DNA of 64,000 nucleotides. It comes from Oryzias latipes. Taxonomy: Eukaryota > Chordata > Actinopteri > Beloniformes > Adrianichthyidae. Shown here one piece after another: positions 16,205 through 29,400 of this stretch (position 1 is its first letter; each line of letters begins with the position of its first letter). The stretch lies in NCBI RefSeq assembly GCF_002234675.1, contig NC_019859.2, forward strand, positions 16,896,311 through 16,960,310, given 5' to 3'. The notes beneath the pieces were generated by a model. It was not told the origin of the DNA. It saw only the letters and a list, made by a program, of their open reading frames with translations, and did not search any database. The translations under genes and the position numbers were made by a program.

Positions 16205-16510
16205 TTACCGTAATCTTCTTGGTAGGTTACTACGGCAAATCATCTGCCTCCATCTGACCCGCTTCTTTGAATCCCCCACACTCATCCCCCTCATGTCCTC
16301 CATGGCTACATCCAAGAACCTCCTCTTTGGTCTTCCTTCAGGCCTCCTTCCTGGTAACTCCAACGTCAGCATCCTTTTATCAACATCATCACTGTCCCTC
16401 CTGTCAATCTGTGCAAACCATTTCAGTCTTCCTCCCTGCAATTATCTCTGGAACATCTCACATGTTCTCTGCTGGATCCATTCCTGATCTTCATCACTCC
16501 CAGAGAGAAC
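16205..16510 (-). mobile_element. LINE fragment: C-terminal end of a reverse transcriptase ORF
   Basis: The minus strand encodes RLKWFAQIDRRDSDDVDKRM, ELPGRRPEGRPKRRFLDVA and VRWRQMICRSN. This is the characteristic post-RT tail (RLRWFGHV-RRD...GRPKRRF-D...VRWRQMIR) of many fish non-LTR retrotransposons, probably of the RTE-like group. The copy is 5'-truncated and short; the reading upstream of 16441 is interrupted by a stop. Confidence 0.7.
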
Positions 16511-16619
16511 CTGCAAAACCATTCCACAAATTAAACGATTTTGTGCATTAAGATAATTGTGAAAACTCAATAATAATCACATAAGCATCTTCCTGCTGTT
16601 CACTGGTCTTAAAATTTGT

Positions 16620-17400
16620 TTCCCTTTCAGCTGGCAGGAATAATCAAAGTATCTGTTCTCTGTTTCAAAATGAGCTTGCCCCAAAACTGTGTGTTATCTC
16701 CTACTGGAATAGCTTTGGATGTAGAATTCAGTGGGAAAAGGTTTGGTCCCTGCCCCAAAATTATTTCATCACCAATAAAATCAGAGAAATTTCTTTCAGA
16801 ATTCTTCATAAATTTTATCCAGTGAAACACTTCTTTGATAAGTTTAAAAAAGACATAAACTGTTCATTTTGTCATTCCTCACCAGAAACTGTGCCTCATC
16901 TTTTTTGGTATTGTTCCTTCACTCAATTATTTTGGAAAGATTTGATACATTTTATAAGAACTGATCTATTTGAAGATTATAGATTATTTTATGAGCATTT
17001 TATTTTTGGATACTTTACACAAGGGAGACTTAATGCAGAGAAAATATTAGAAGTTAATTTACTTATAATTATGGCTAAATACGTAATACACGTGTAGATA
17101 TGAAAACAAAAAAATAGTATTTTATGTTTCTGTTGTTTTTTCAGAAAGAAATGGTACTGTATGTAAACAGTATAAAATCCTCCACTAACAAAAAAGCTGT
17201 CAGAACATTTGAAACATGGTCTCTCCTGAAACTTTAACAGATTCCTTTGCCTTTACTATTTTTTTTTTATTTTTGCTTAACCTGTTTTACATTGTTATTA
17301 TCATGTTTTTATATTATTTTTTGTTCATTTTCCTGCACACAGTGTGGAATTTTCTTTGGTATTTTGTATATGCAATATTTGTTAATAAAGTTTTTTAAAA
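16620..17400 (+). mobile_element. L1-clade LINE, 3' end fragment
   Basis: Reading along the plus strand gives KIREISFRILHKFYPVKHF (from about 16767), the Cys-His motif CSFCHSSPETVPHLFWYC (16863-16916) and further ORF2-like residues to about 17093. This matches the C-terminal zinc-knuckle part of L1-type ORF2. An AT-rich 3' UTR ends AATAAAGTTTTTTAAAAAATT near 17384. It is 5'-truncated, as most LINE copies are. A different LINE piece lies just upstream on the other strand. Confidence 0.75.
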
Positions 17401-17780
17401 AATTGTTTCCCCTTTAAACAGACTGAAGCTTCTCTATACTGCCCCCTGCTGTTGAAAATATTGCGCGCGCGATTCTAAAAGCAATCTGTGAAGAATTTGC
17501 GTTTTGGGGTTTTATATCTTCTATCATGTCCCATGAATAAAGTGCAGTGGCTCCCAAGCAAGTTTTTGAACAATACTGTAAGAAAAAGAACTTTATTTTC
17601 ACAAAAACCGTCCACATTTGACCGTCGTCTGGTCACATGAAGCGGTCATGGTTGGCCAACAATTAAATCCACTTCCGCCTCTACAGGGCTCCATGCTTTC
17701 CCCACAGTTTTCTAAGGTCTCTACTGCATTAGTAATTTGCGCCCACAAAAAACTTATTACTAATACATATATATCTAAAA

Positions 17781-20700
17781 ATGAAACCGCCGTGTGATTG
17801 TTGCAGCGAGCATATACAAAAACTGAACCAGCAGGTTTCTGTCATGCGCAAGGAAATAAAAAACCTGAGGTAAGTTGGTGTACTTTGTTTTTTTTTTGGG
17901 GGGGGGGGCTCAAAAAGCCTTGTAAATAGATGCAGGCATTAAATGTGTGTTTCTGTGAGTAGAGCAGTTACATCGATAATATTAACGAGACTGGATCTTT
18001 TCAGGAGTTACATTTATCAGCCCATAGTTCTCATGGTTTGTAGTTTTCTTCTTCCTCTCTTCAGACAGATGCTGGACAGTTCAGTCAGAGCTTTCCGCAA
18101 ACATCTGACCTCAGTTCAGACTGCTGTGTCCAGGATGAGCTGCTGCAAGGAGGAGAAAGCTACAGCACCTGCAGCCGCCTCACCTGCTTCTCCACAGACA
18201 ACTTTAGAGCAAGGTCTATTCTATTCTATTCTATTCTATTCTATTCTATTCTATTCTATTCTAACCTGTTCTTTGTGACAATAAAAGGGGAACAGAGAGA
18301 GAGAAAAACACATAATTTCTGTCCTTTTTACATAATAAATAAAGTTACTGGTACACCTTTTTTCCTTCCCTCAGAAAATAAAAACAAGAAAAAAAATACA
18401 TCAGATATCAAAAACCAACAAATGAGGGTTCCTTAGTTTAAACTCTATAAAACTGTTAAAGATTGACAAAAGAAACCAACCTTTGTGTATATTTTTGTAA
18501 TGTTACATAAAAAAAATACAAAATATGTTTCTTGATTTAGCCTCTGTAATTTGTGACTGAAGGTCACTCTATAACCTCACATCATGTCATTTTTTTAAGT
18601 TGCATGCAATTTTAAATTACAATTACTCTTATTTTTTTCTATTTATTTGTGTATTTTGAGGTTAACATTTATCAAGCACTTTAAACATTCATTTTAAAAT
18701 ACCACAGTTTACTAAATGTGTAAATTTTAATATATTTGATAAAAGGTTGATTGGTCCCCATAGCTACTTCCTGTGATTCATTATCCTTTTGCTTTTTTCT
18801 TTGTAAAATATAAATGTAATTTCTATTAGTCCCCATATTTCATTACAATAGATCAGGTATGAATAATCAATACAATGCATTGGTTTCTTATGACCATGTA
18901 AATTTATATATTTTTATTTAAATATGAGATTTCCAGGAAAGCTGATCACCCATCTAACCATCATGTATATCAATCAGGTGATCATGCATAGTAAATATAG
19001 CTAGACGTCATTTGTTGAAGATGATAATAAAGTTCTTCTTGTTAGAAAGCCAGAATATTGATGTATTAGCTTCAATTTCAGGGATTATCCAGACCACGCC
19101 CATTGGTTTCATTAGTTCCTGTTTCGCCATGAAGAACGGGACTCCCAGGCAGCCCACGGTTTGTGGTCCGTCGCGTGCAGAACTCCGAATCCAGCAGAAC
19201 ATCTTCAACAACCCTCAGCATGCTCTGCTGGGGCTGCAGCAGTTCTCTTACGTCTGGTAGGTTGCAGCGAAATAATAATTTGTGCACACAAAATATTATT
19301 TTTTTGTGAACAAAATAATTTATGTGCACAAAATATTCATTTATGCACACTTAATGTAATCAAAATTCCAATTTGTGGCCACAATGAATTAATTTGATGG
19401 ATTTTTAATGTCTTGTTCAGGGTTTTGTCTTTTCTTTGTAATCACAGATGTTTCTCAGATGTTTCTCTGTTCTCTGTCTAACCAGATTTGTTCTCGTTGG
19501 CCTGATCTAAATGCTGCCTGTGCTCACATAAACAGTTTTTATGGCAGTTCAGTTGCCTTTTCTGAGCAGTGTTTGTCGTTTATTCAGTTTCCATCATTTC
19601 TTCTGCCTTTTGTGTTCTCTCCTGTGTGCAGGATCATTTTTCTCTTTCACAAAAATGGACAACTGAGTTGCAAGGCCAAAGTGAAGCCTCCTCGACTGAA
19701 CGGTCAGAGGGTCGGAGTCTACTCCACCCGCAGTCCACACCGACCAAACGCCTTGGGGCTGACGCTGGCCAAGCTTGACAAAATTGAAAGTGAGTGTCGG
19801 TGAACCAAAATGTAGCTTTTATTCTCTAAGATATTTCTACATCTAATCAGTTAAAACCACTGAGCTTGAAATAACTTTACTTAAAACCATCAGTTTGGGC
19901 AGTTTATCACCTGGCATCAGTGTTACGTGTTACATCTAAAACGGTGACTAAATAAATGACCGTTTCATCGTCAGCGTCTCGGCCTGCTGATGTGAGATAG
20001 CTTAAATAGTTGTTCTGCACTAAAATGATGTGTGAACAGCAGCTCCCATGATGCCTTTCAACTGATGATGTCATCAGATAGAACTTTCAACTATAAAATA
20101 ACCAATTTTTACTAATTCATTTTTGAATACAGACTTGAGGTAAATTGTTTTAAATTCCTTTTTGTTTTTTACCTTTTAGGACACCAGCTTAAAAGTTTAC
20201 ATTTGAGCGTGTATGAAAGGTTTCATTAACTATTTTGAGACCACTATAACTAGAAAAAGACATTATTACTTATTGAAAGCGTATGATCTGCATTTGTTTT
20301 GTTGGTAGGTCATGCACACAAACAGAGAGCAGATTGAGTCTGAAAAAAATGACCATAAAATGCCACAACCTTCCTTGTTTTTTTTTGTGTTTTTTTTTTC
20401 AAATGTCAGGATCCTTTCTGCCCATTTGATGATTTATGGACTTTAAATCATCATCTGGTTTTTGGGAATTTAATTGATCTTTTCATTATTTTTGTGACAC
20501 GCTGAAATATTCGTAAAGTTAATTTGTTTTGAAGAGGTTTTGACATCATGAAGGTCTGATTTAAGAACTAAGCTGAAGTTAAAATGCTTTCTTTTCATTT
20601 TTATTCTTCTTGAGGTGACACATTATACCTGTCAGATATTGACATGATTGCCGGTACGCCGGTCCTGGACATCAAACCCTACATACCCGACTACGACTGT

Positions 20701-21512
20701 CCGGACGTCAGGATGAGCCTGGAATCCCAGCAGACAGACTCAGATCAAAATATTGGAGCTCCTGGTGACCTGGACACAGAGAAGAATCCTGTAAAGTCTG
20801 ATGAAGATGAGGAAACGGATGCTCCAGGGAATGTTACAGAAATAAATGCTGAGGTTCTTCCGACAAAAAACTGCTGTAAAAAGGAAACTTCTCCACTGAG
20901 CACTCAGGTTTCTGCTCCTAAACACCTTCAGAATGTACTGAAGGAGGTCGAGGCCTTTGTGACCCACATAGACACCTGTCAACCGTCCTGTGAGAGCAAG
21001 ATCCAGGTTTCAGACTCTGCGAAGTCAAAACCAGCAGGTCTGAGCACGGAACGCCCCTGCTATGGTGTGGAGGCTGCTAGATGGATCAGACAGCCTCCTA
21101 TTGCCAGTCTGGATGTGCGCTTTACCCCACGGGCGGAGAGCCAGTTGGCAGAGTTCCTTCCTGCGCACCCATCAGGTGAGCAGAGACTAAGTCCCCATCA
21201 GAGAGGGCTGTTGTGATTCACACAGGTCAGAAAAGTGAGAGTCTGAAAAGCCCAAGCCGTTCTGTTTCTTCCACAGGAGCTCCTGGCAGCGACAGACCCG
21301 GGTTCCAGTTCCTGCGCAGTACAGACGAAGCAGCTTCTGCCATCAGGGGGATCCTGTCAGCCGACCCGAGGTCGGTGTACAGGAGAACTCGCTGCAAGGA
21401 CAGGCTCTTCTTCTTCACTTTGGACACAGCTGACGTCACATGCTGGTTTGGGGAAGACTTTGCTGAAGTTCTGCAGGTTCGACCCGTTCAGAGCCACATG
21501 AAGAGTTATTAA
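17781..21512 (+). CDS. trmo: tRNA (adenine(37)-N6)-methyltransferase, 6 exons, 455 aa
   Basis: Exons 17781-17869, 18065-18213, 19082-19256, 19632-19789, 20615-21175 and 21277-21512 are in phase throughout (1,368 nt). The first 79 residues form a short coiled N-terminus (HIQKLNQQVSVMRKEIKNLR). The TsaA/YaeB-like SAM-binding domain follows: TPIGFISSCFAMKNGTPRQP, GLQQFSYVW, FLFHKNGQLSCKAKVKPPRL, the family hallmark YSTRSPHRPNALGLTLAKL (about 167-185) and DMIAGTPVLDIKPYIPDYD. The fifth exon adds an acidic, variable linker before a C-terminal domain (DVRFTPRAESQLAEF; RRTRCKDRLFFFTLDTADV). Family knowledge: the cytosolic enzyme uses SAM to methylate N6 of t6A37 in certain tRNAs, giving m6t6A. Human TRMO has 441 aa. 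The polyA signal AATAAA is at 21613-21618. The donor of exon 2 abuts a (TATTC)n repeat. Confidence 0.95.
18214..18262. repeat. (TATTC)n pentanucleotide microsatellite at a trmo donor site
   Basis: About nine CTATT units begin directly at the intron-2 donor (GTCTATTCTATT). Its place within 2 bp of the exon end is unusual. Confidence 0.9.
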
Positions 21513-22600
21513 CCAGATCCTGTTGAATGTTCCTGCTTTATCTTCCGATTATTTATTTCCTCTGTATTTTTGTCAAACCCACTTGATTAAAAATGGTGCA
21601 AAAACGTAACCAAATAAAGAATTATAAAACAGAATTTCTGCTTTTCTTTTGCCCCTACATGCACAGTGTGGAGGCAGACGCTTTTGTCGGTGCCCTTAAA
21701 CATTTGATGAAATCCACAGTGAGCAGTTCCAGCAGAACACAATGCTAATTGTGTATCTAAACATTCATACATTATGAAGATTATTGGTGAAACGACAGTT
21801 TTACTGTAGATAATTTAAATAAGTTGAGCTGATTATTGCTGCAACATTTTTGTTCAAGTGTAATTTGTAGCCAAAGTTGTTCCCATTAGGCCACATGTGT
21901 TATTGTGTGCAATTGTGTTTTTGGAGTCCATTTAAAAAAGTGTCTGTGTGTAACAACAGCAATTCCTACAGTCCCACAGGTCGAACTTATGGTGTTTAAA
22001 GTTTATTTATTCAATTTTTTCAATTAAATTTAATTTGTATAGCCCAAATTCACAACAACAGTCGTCTCGATGGGCTTTGTTTATCATCATCTTTGCCAGT
22101 AAAGCAGTAATTCAATGCGAAGCAGAGAAATTTAAAAAGGAACTTCTGTCTTCAGTTCCAAATAGAAAATATAAACAATAAATTATAAGGTTTTACCTTC
22201 ATACAATAAAAATACACATGACTCTTTGAACTAAATGTAATCAATTCTATTCTTAGAGGACATTTTGTCCTTTTTTAAAATGCTTACATTTCAATACCTT
22301 CTTGTTTTTGTTCAAAAGGTGTAGCTGACATAGAATTCCTTTAGAAATGACCACATCTTTGCCTAAATCATAATAAAAATGTTTTAATTGTAGAGTAATA
22401 ATAATTTAAAAAAACCTGAAGATATTCTTTTTAAAATGCCAGATTCTACAAAAAGGGATCTTTATTTTATGCTTTCAAATTGAAGCACACGATCTATTAA
22501 TCAATTTAAAAATCTAAATCATTTGTAGTAACTCATAATGTGCGGTAGATGGCAGCAGCAACGATACTGCACAGAGAACACGGCGTGGCTGAAGTAACGA
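21513..22600. other. Intergenic between trmo and spag5
   Basis: After the trmo polyA site, sequence is AT-rich and mostly unique. Near 22020-22080 a short motif (AATTTGTATAGCCCAAATTCACAACA) resembles a dispersed repeat common in fish genomes. No open frame of note. Confidence 0.45.
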
Positions 22601-22613
22601 AGAAGAAAACGAA

Positions 22614-22735
22614 CCAATAGGAGCTCAGATGTTTGTGTTTTTGAACCAGACGCGGTTGAAGGCAGCTAAAACGACACTCGTTAACAACTGTCATTTGTGC
22701 CTTTTCTACATTGAAGTTCTTGATTGGTGATATTT
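22614..22735 (+). promoter_or_regulatory. Candidate spag5 promoter with CCAAT box and CHR-like motif
   Basis: CCAAT at 22614-22618 is followed 22 bp later by TTTGAA (22640-22645); a reverse CCAAT (ATTGG) lies near 22723. CCAAT boxes upstream of a TTTGAA CHR element are the known layout in promoters repressed outside G2/M, and SPAG5 is a mitotic gene. A donor-like CAAAG|GTACAT near 22739 suggests a 5' untranslated exon here, spliced to the coding start at 23482. All inference from short motifs. Confidence 0.35.
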
Positions 22736-23481
22736 CAAAGGTACATTTTTAATTTAACAACATATTAAGTATTTACTTAGTACCGTTTAGAGAGCCCATT
22801 AAAATGAAAATTTGTTTGTTGATTTGTTGTTGATTAATGTTTATTTTACCTAATAACGACAAACCGTTTTGCCTAATTCGAGTTGGAAAATTAATTGAAA
22901 TGCAAAGTTACTCAAGTATACATTTTATATCCAGATGTTATTTGTATTCCGGAATTTAGTTCACCCTTGCAAAATTATAGTATCCGAAATGTTTGACTGA
23001 AGTCCACAACAGTATAAATTAGAAATTACTTGTAAGGCTGTGATATTAGCTAAAATCACATTAGCATCTATTTGAGATGCTTTAGCATTTTGATTAATTT
23101 TTTTATTTCTCTACCTCCACTTTAATAAAAACAAAAAGAAATGCAGATAAACTATGTACCTTTTATCTGAAGGGGTGATGTATTTAAAGTGTTCTTATTG
23201 CAGATCTGCTATGTTTATGAATGCCCCCCCCCCCTCCCACAACTGTTGACTAGTTTGCTTTACAATAAGTGAAGATTTTGATTACAAAGTCAACTACAAT
23301 GTTTGCCTTAAAATCAAGAAAAATTGATTTATTTACATGTCAAGTTGTTGTTGAATTCTAAAAAGTGGAGAAACAAGGCGGGACCTGGAAACATTTTAAA
23401 ATGACATAAAAAAACTGAACAGGCTTGATAAAAGTTTGTTTTTGAATGCAGTTTTAAAGGTTTGTCCTCATCTTCGGAGTC

Positions 23482-26400
23482 ATGTCCTCCAGGAAGTCGA
23501 GTTCCAGTAGGGAAGACCTGGTAAGACTTTTCAGCTTCCTGATCAAGAAAGAAAGGAAAGTTTTTGACCAAAAAATAAAAAGCAGAGTAACAATAATTTC
23601 ACCAACTTTTGTTCACACCAGCCTTCCAGTAAACATGGAGAGCGTACACCCCTTCGAAGTCTGGACAATGAAATCCTACATTTTTCAACTCCGTCATCTG
23701 AACTCAAGAAGCTGTCCTCTGAAGCTGCGAAAATGTCAATGGTAAGTTTATTTTTTTTCCATTTAAAAATATTCATTTTAATATATCTATCTCATACAAA
23801 CCATCTTTGTCACCAACAGGCGAGCTTTTCGCCGTTCGGCCCAGAATTCCAGTTGAATTCCCCTGTGTTCACCAAAATGACACAGAGCAGTCCTCCCCAT
23901 GTGGACTGGTCTACGTCCGACTGTGGACCTGAAGAGGTCACGTTCAAATCCTTTATGTGTGACGGTGGTGAGGTTGAGATTCCCGAGTCTACAGTTTGCC
24001 ACCAGGCGAGTATTATTTTGCCTACAGATGTTGACACTTGCTGCAGTCGAACCGAAGATACGATCCCCTGTCCCAGCGTGATGGAGCAGTACTGCTGTGA
24101 TCATGCAGAACACCCCTACTACAACCCCAACATCCACCAAGCCTGCGCTGTGGACATCGGCTCGCCAAGACTCGGGGAAACCTCCGCTCAAGCGTCTCTT
24201 GATGCCACCAGTGACGGACTACCTTACACAGGAAGTGAAGACCACCATATCACTTTGAAATCCTTTGACTGCCACGGAGGGGAGGTGGAAGTTTCCGATG
24301 CCACCAAGTTACAAGACGAGACCATTCCATTGCCCACAGAGCTGGATTCATTAGAAGACAATAGTACAGAAATCGCTAACTTCTCTGATTTTAGCCATTT
24401 ATGCCAAGAAGAACATGCTGATCACCCATACTGTATAAATGACAAATGTCCTCTGATCGCCACCTTTTCTGAAACCATAACTGTTTTTGAACAGCCTGGA
24501 AGCAAAGCTACTGAGTTGCCTTCTAACAGGCTTACCTGTCATGAAGATGAGATTCAAATCTCAGTAGATGAGAAGAGTTTTCTCCATTTACCAGCAGTTT
24601 CCAGTAAAAAACCCTCTAACGATGATCTAGCTCCAAGCGTTTTGGCCGCAGAACATGATCTGCAAAGTGATCACCTAGACTGCTCTGTTCCAAATGATTC
24701 CTCACCTCACCATGAACAGCTCTTCCCCAACCAGGAAATACTCTGCAGTTCTGGAACCTTTGGAGATGAACATCTGGATCGGACGGTCCAAGGAGATCCA
24801 GTTAAAGCCGCCTTCTGTGCTGTCTTCACAGCAGGAGGCGGCACTGGAAAAGCAGTTGACGACTCGTCTGGTTTACCTGGACAGGCTCAAATGAAAGAGG
24901 AGGTTGTAGAAGGTGTGGGTGATGGAGATTCACCAGTTTTTAATGAATCCACGAACAAACCGAGTCAGAGGGCTTTACTCGGCGAAGCCACGGATTGTGA
25001 GGTAGAAGATGTGACACTAACGCATCCTTCAGTGCTCGCTGGGCCTGCAGAGGTTTCTGTGGATGACATAGCAGCACAGCAGGTTAATGCATCACACAGA
25101 TCCTCTGAATTCAGTGAGATAAAAGAACGCGCACTTGGCTCATCATCTGTTAATGGTCCTCTTCTTTGCAACTCTGCGGAAAAACCTGTGGAGAACACTC
25201 CTGCGGTTTTGAAGGTCCTGTCAGAATGTCACTCTCTTGCTTCAGCTTGGAAGTTGGGAATCCTGAGTCCCATTGTCAAGAGAGCATCTATTTCTTTACT
25301 GAAGGCGAGTGAGCAGATCGCCAAAGACAAAAACTTGGCGGACGATTCTGTTCTTGAGGGTGACAAGAGCTTATTTGCCGCGTCTGGGTTATGTACGGAG
25401 CACTTGGAGAGCCCCATGCCCAGCCCTCTGTTCAACTCCACGGTGGTGTGTCACAAATTCTCGCCAAGGTCGGCCACAGTGCAAGAGGGCGATTCGGGTA
25501 AGCAGTCCTGTGTCGAGCCTCAGCCTGAAGTCAAGCAGCACGGTGAGGAGATTCCACTGATTCCTGAGGGGCAGCTTCAGCAGCAGCTTCGGCAGATGGC
25601 AGAATTCCTCATCCTGGCGTGTGGAAAGATTGGCCCCGCCGTCTCCACCTCTGCCCCGCCTCCTTTTGAGTCCCTGAGTGTTTGTGTGGGCACCAGTCCG
25701 GTCAAACTGGTGGACTGCAGTCTTAACACGTCTGGCCTGTTTGAGAGGAGAAGAGAGTTCTCTGTAGCGGATTCCTGCACCCTGACTGACCCCCTCCTGT
25801 GGAAGTGAGTCTTTTCTGTCTCTGAACTCTAAACCTCCCTGGGATTTTGGCTTCAAAGTAACTTCTGGTGATGTTCCAGTTTACCTCCAGGCAGCTTGGA
25901 GAGTTTGCCCAGACGGGAGCTGGAGCAGAGGCTGACGTCCAGCACCATCATGATCGAGGCTCTGGTCCAGCAGCTGGCCGCAGCCCGGGCTCATGGGGGG
26001 GTCTGCGCAGGCGCTGCTCCTTCAGACCTCCGAGAGAAGCTGGTGCAGACGGACCACACCGAACTCAACCAGGTAAGAAGACGAGCTCCTTGTAGATGAT
26101 GCCGTGATTGAATTTTTACAATATTAGTCATCGGTGTGTCAATTCTGCTCTTTGATGATGTAGACATCGATGTACAGAGACTTGTATCTGGAAGCTTTGA
26201 GCAGGATTGAGAAGCTGGAGCTTGATGGGGAATCCCTGCAGAGTCTCCTGTGTTCTTTGGATGATGTGAGGGCGACCATGGTGAGGCTTAAATGCACTAT
26301 AGGTTCAATAAATATATATACCTTAGTGATCATATTTAGCCTCAAAATAAACTTGTGCCTAAATTCTAACAGGCTAGTTTGGCTGGAGACACGGACGCCG

Positions 26401-29400
26401 CCCTCTCTAACGTGAAAGAGATCACAGTGGATATTAGAGCGGACCACCAGAGCCCCTGTCACACGTAACAAACTTGTCTTTTATTTTAATATTCCTCTTC
26501 TTAATCCATCCAGGTCTAAATAGTTTCCTCCTGTGTTTCTATTTTTTATTTTTTCAGTACGGGCAGATGAAGGCTCTTTTTTGACAAAGCCAAGGAGTCT
26601 CAGAGGAGAACGATGGAGAAGGCGAAGGAAGTTATCGCCCAAAGAAACGACATGAGGACTCGGATGGAAGACGCTTTCACAGCTAAGGAAGCTGTAAGCG
26701 CTGACTGTCTGGATTTGGAGTAACACTGCGTGCTCCTGCGCCCCCGTTCTGCATTAACATGAACTTCTGTTTGTTGTAGGCCTTCAGCGCGATGGAGCAG
26801 CTTAGGAGACATTGTTCTGCAGAGATCTCTGCTCTGGAGGAGAGCGTGGGGTCTCAGCAACAGCTTGTGGCTGCTCTAAGACACACCTATCCTGAGCAGG
26901 TACACACACACACACACCTACACCTACACGCGGTGCATCTAGTTTCTCTGAGCGTTAATTATCTTAATAATCTGAATGTTTGTCTTTCATGCTTTAAATC
27001 CACAGGTTGCATTAAACAAGACTTGTAGTGAAACTCTAAAGTCAGCCAACGAGCTTCTGTCCCAAACTATGGATGAGCACTCCAATCTGATGAATGAGGT
27101 TTGGTTATTTTTATTTTAAATTATAAACTAAATGCACAGGTGTTGTATTTCTAATGGCTAAATGTACACTGCTTATCAAAGTCTTAAGACAAGTTAAGAA
27201 AATGTAGGAACTTTCATTCCAGAGCTGAAACTTATCAGGGTTCTTGCTGGAGCTTCAAAATGCAAAATGACAATAATTAAAACTAACATTTTTAAAAGAA
27301 ATGCACAGTTCATCAGCTGATCAGACGTTTAGCGCCGCAGCCTTTTAAAGACAAAAACAGAAACACTTTCATTCAAAGGTATTTCCTTAGTGTAGTAAAT
27401 AATCGCCCCGTCAAGGTCTCTTGATGGCAAAGGCAAAAAAAAGTCATTGTTTTTTAACATGCAGGGTTGTTGCGCTGCACAAGCAAGGCCTCTCACAACG
27501 TGTCATCGCTGCTGAGGGTGGATGCAGAAAAATAGTAGTTTTGAATATTTTTTTGAAGGATCTGGAGGGTTACAGAACAATAAAGTGGCAGACCCCCAAA
27601 ATATTTCACTGGCACTAAGCCGAGGATCCAGACAGATGTTCATCAAGAAACGGGATGGTCCTCGACCCAAATTAAGACCGTCACTGGTGCTGCTGACTGT
27701 AGCCAAGCAACAATCGAAGGGCTCCATCAAAGGTCACGTCAAGGGAACACCAAACCTGGAAGAAAGTTCTCTTCTATGATTAGAAAAAAATGTCCGTTTC
27801 TTCTTTTTACATTAAGCTCTACTTAAAACCTTGTTCAAATCTAGCCCTGCAAAATACAAATTCTTGCCATTGGTCTTAAGATTTTGATCAGGATTTTTTA
27901 TATTTCGTCTTTTTGCCTGTATGTTGAATCATTACCTTGATGTTTTTTGGTTTTCCTAGCTTTGCACAGTCCAAAACCTTCTGCAGAGAACTACCCCCAT
28001 GCTTCTGAGGCTGAAGGAGGCAGCAGCCGATGCCCTGACGGAGCGGGACGAGCTCGTTTCTGCAAGAGATGCAGCCAAAAAGGAAAAAGAGCAGGTCTAA
28101 TGCTTTTGTTTTAGTTTGAATTTTTTTTAAAAAACATGTTTTTTCTTTGCCCTAAAATGTTTTTCTCTAAAACACTTTTACAGATGGCAGAGGAACTGGA
28201 GGAAGCGCGTGTGAATCTCCAGGCTGCTGGACAACAGATTGGGGATTTGAGCCTTCAGGAGACCATCCTCACATCAGGTAGAGTCTGAAATCAGGTTTTT
28301 TTTTTTTTTTAGCTTGATTATCCATTCCCCTTGTGATCTGCTGAATTATTAATGATTTACAAACGAAAATGTTTCAGAAATGGAGGTTTTAAGACAGAAG
28401 CTAACAGAGGAGGAGGAGGAAAAGACTCAACTTGACAGGAAGGTGACAGAGTTGTCTGCCACCATTTCCTCCACACTGGCCTCCTATGCTTTCTTGGAGC
28501 AGTCTCTGGCTGCTGAGACCGCTAAGTATGTTTGCATCTCGGTAAAGAACCGGCATATTTGAGAGTTTAAAGGAAATGTGCTTCGTTTTTGTTCATTGAA
28601 AACACACGATTTGTTCTTTTTTTGTTTTAGGTTGCAGCTGTCATGGAAAGACATCCAGCAAGCGAATGAGAGAGCCTATCAGTGAGTGGGAATCATGTTC
28701 GGTTCATTTATTTCCAGCTTTCTCCTTTCTCTTTAGTTTTAGATTTAGAGAAACGCCCCCCTTCAGTGCCGCTTGTCCTTTGTGTTTGCTTACCACCAGG
28801 TTGGAGGCATCTCTGGGCGATTCAGAGCGGCGCGTCCGCCAGCTGAGTCAGGCTCTGGCTCACAGCGAGGAGCAGCTCGGTCAGCTGCAGAGCCTCTCGC
28901 AGTCTCAGAGTTGTCAGATCCAGCAGCTGCAGGATGCTTGTGCACAACTCAGCAGCGTGAGGGAGATGAATGAGGTTAGCTCATCCGTGTTCTGACCTCT
29001 CTTGAATTAATTCATCTATTTTTTTGCATTACTCTAAATTGCCTGACCCTATTTCATAAATGGCTTTTGCTCATATTAGTTCCAGGAATTCTCTGCTTCT
29101 CATTGCAGATTAACAATGAAAACAGATTCTTTCTGTTTAACGATTTCCATCTGCTTGTGTTTTTTTTTTTTCCTGCAGATCTGAACAAAATCTAAGTGCC
29201 CCTTCGATCATCTTTCGAATCATTTTAAACGCGTTTCCAGTGTTCTTTTAATTAGGATGATGCCATTTTTAGCCAAAAATAAAAAACAAAACCTGTGTTT
29301 TTTTTAGGACATAGTTCCTGCAGAATGGCAGGAGTTCATTAGAAATTCCCCTCTGTTGTTGGCTGGACTGTAAGTGCAGAGCAACCCCTCTTCCTCTTCC

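Noticed and set aside
25389-25856. 155-codon antisense frame in spag5 exon 3
   Set aside because: The sense strand carries a 660-codon exon matching SPAG5; the antisense frame has no domain.
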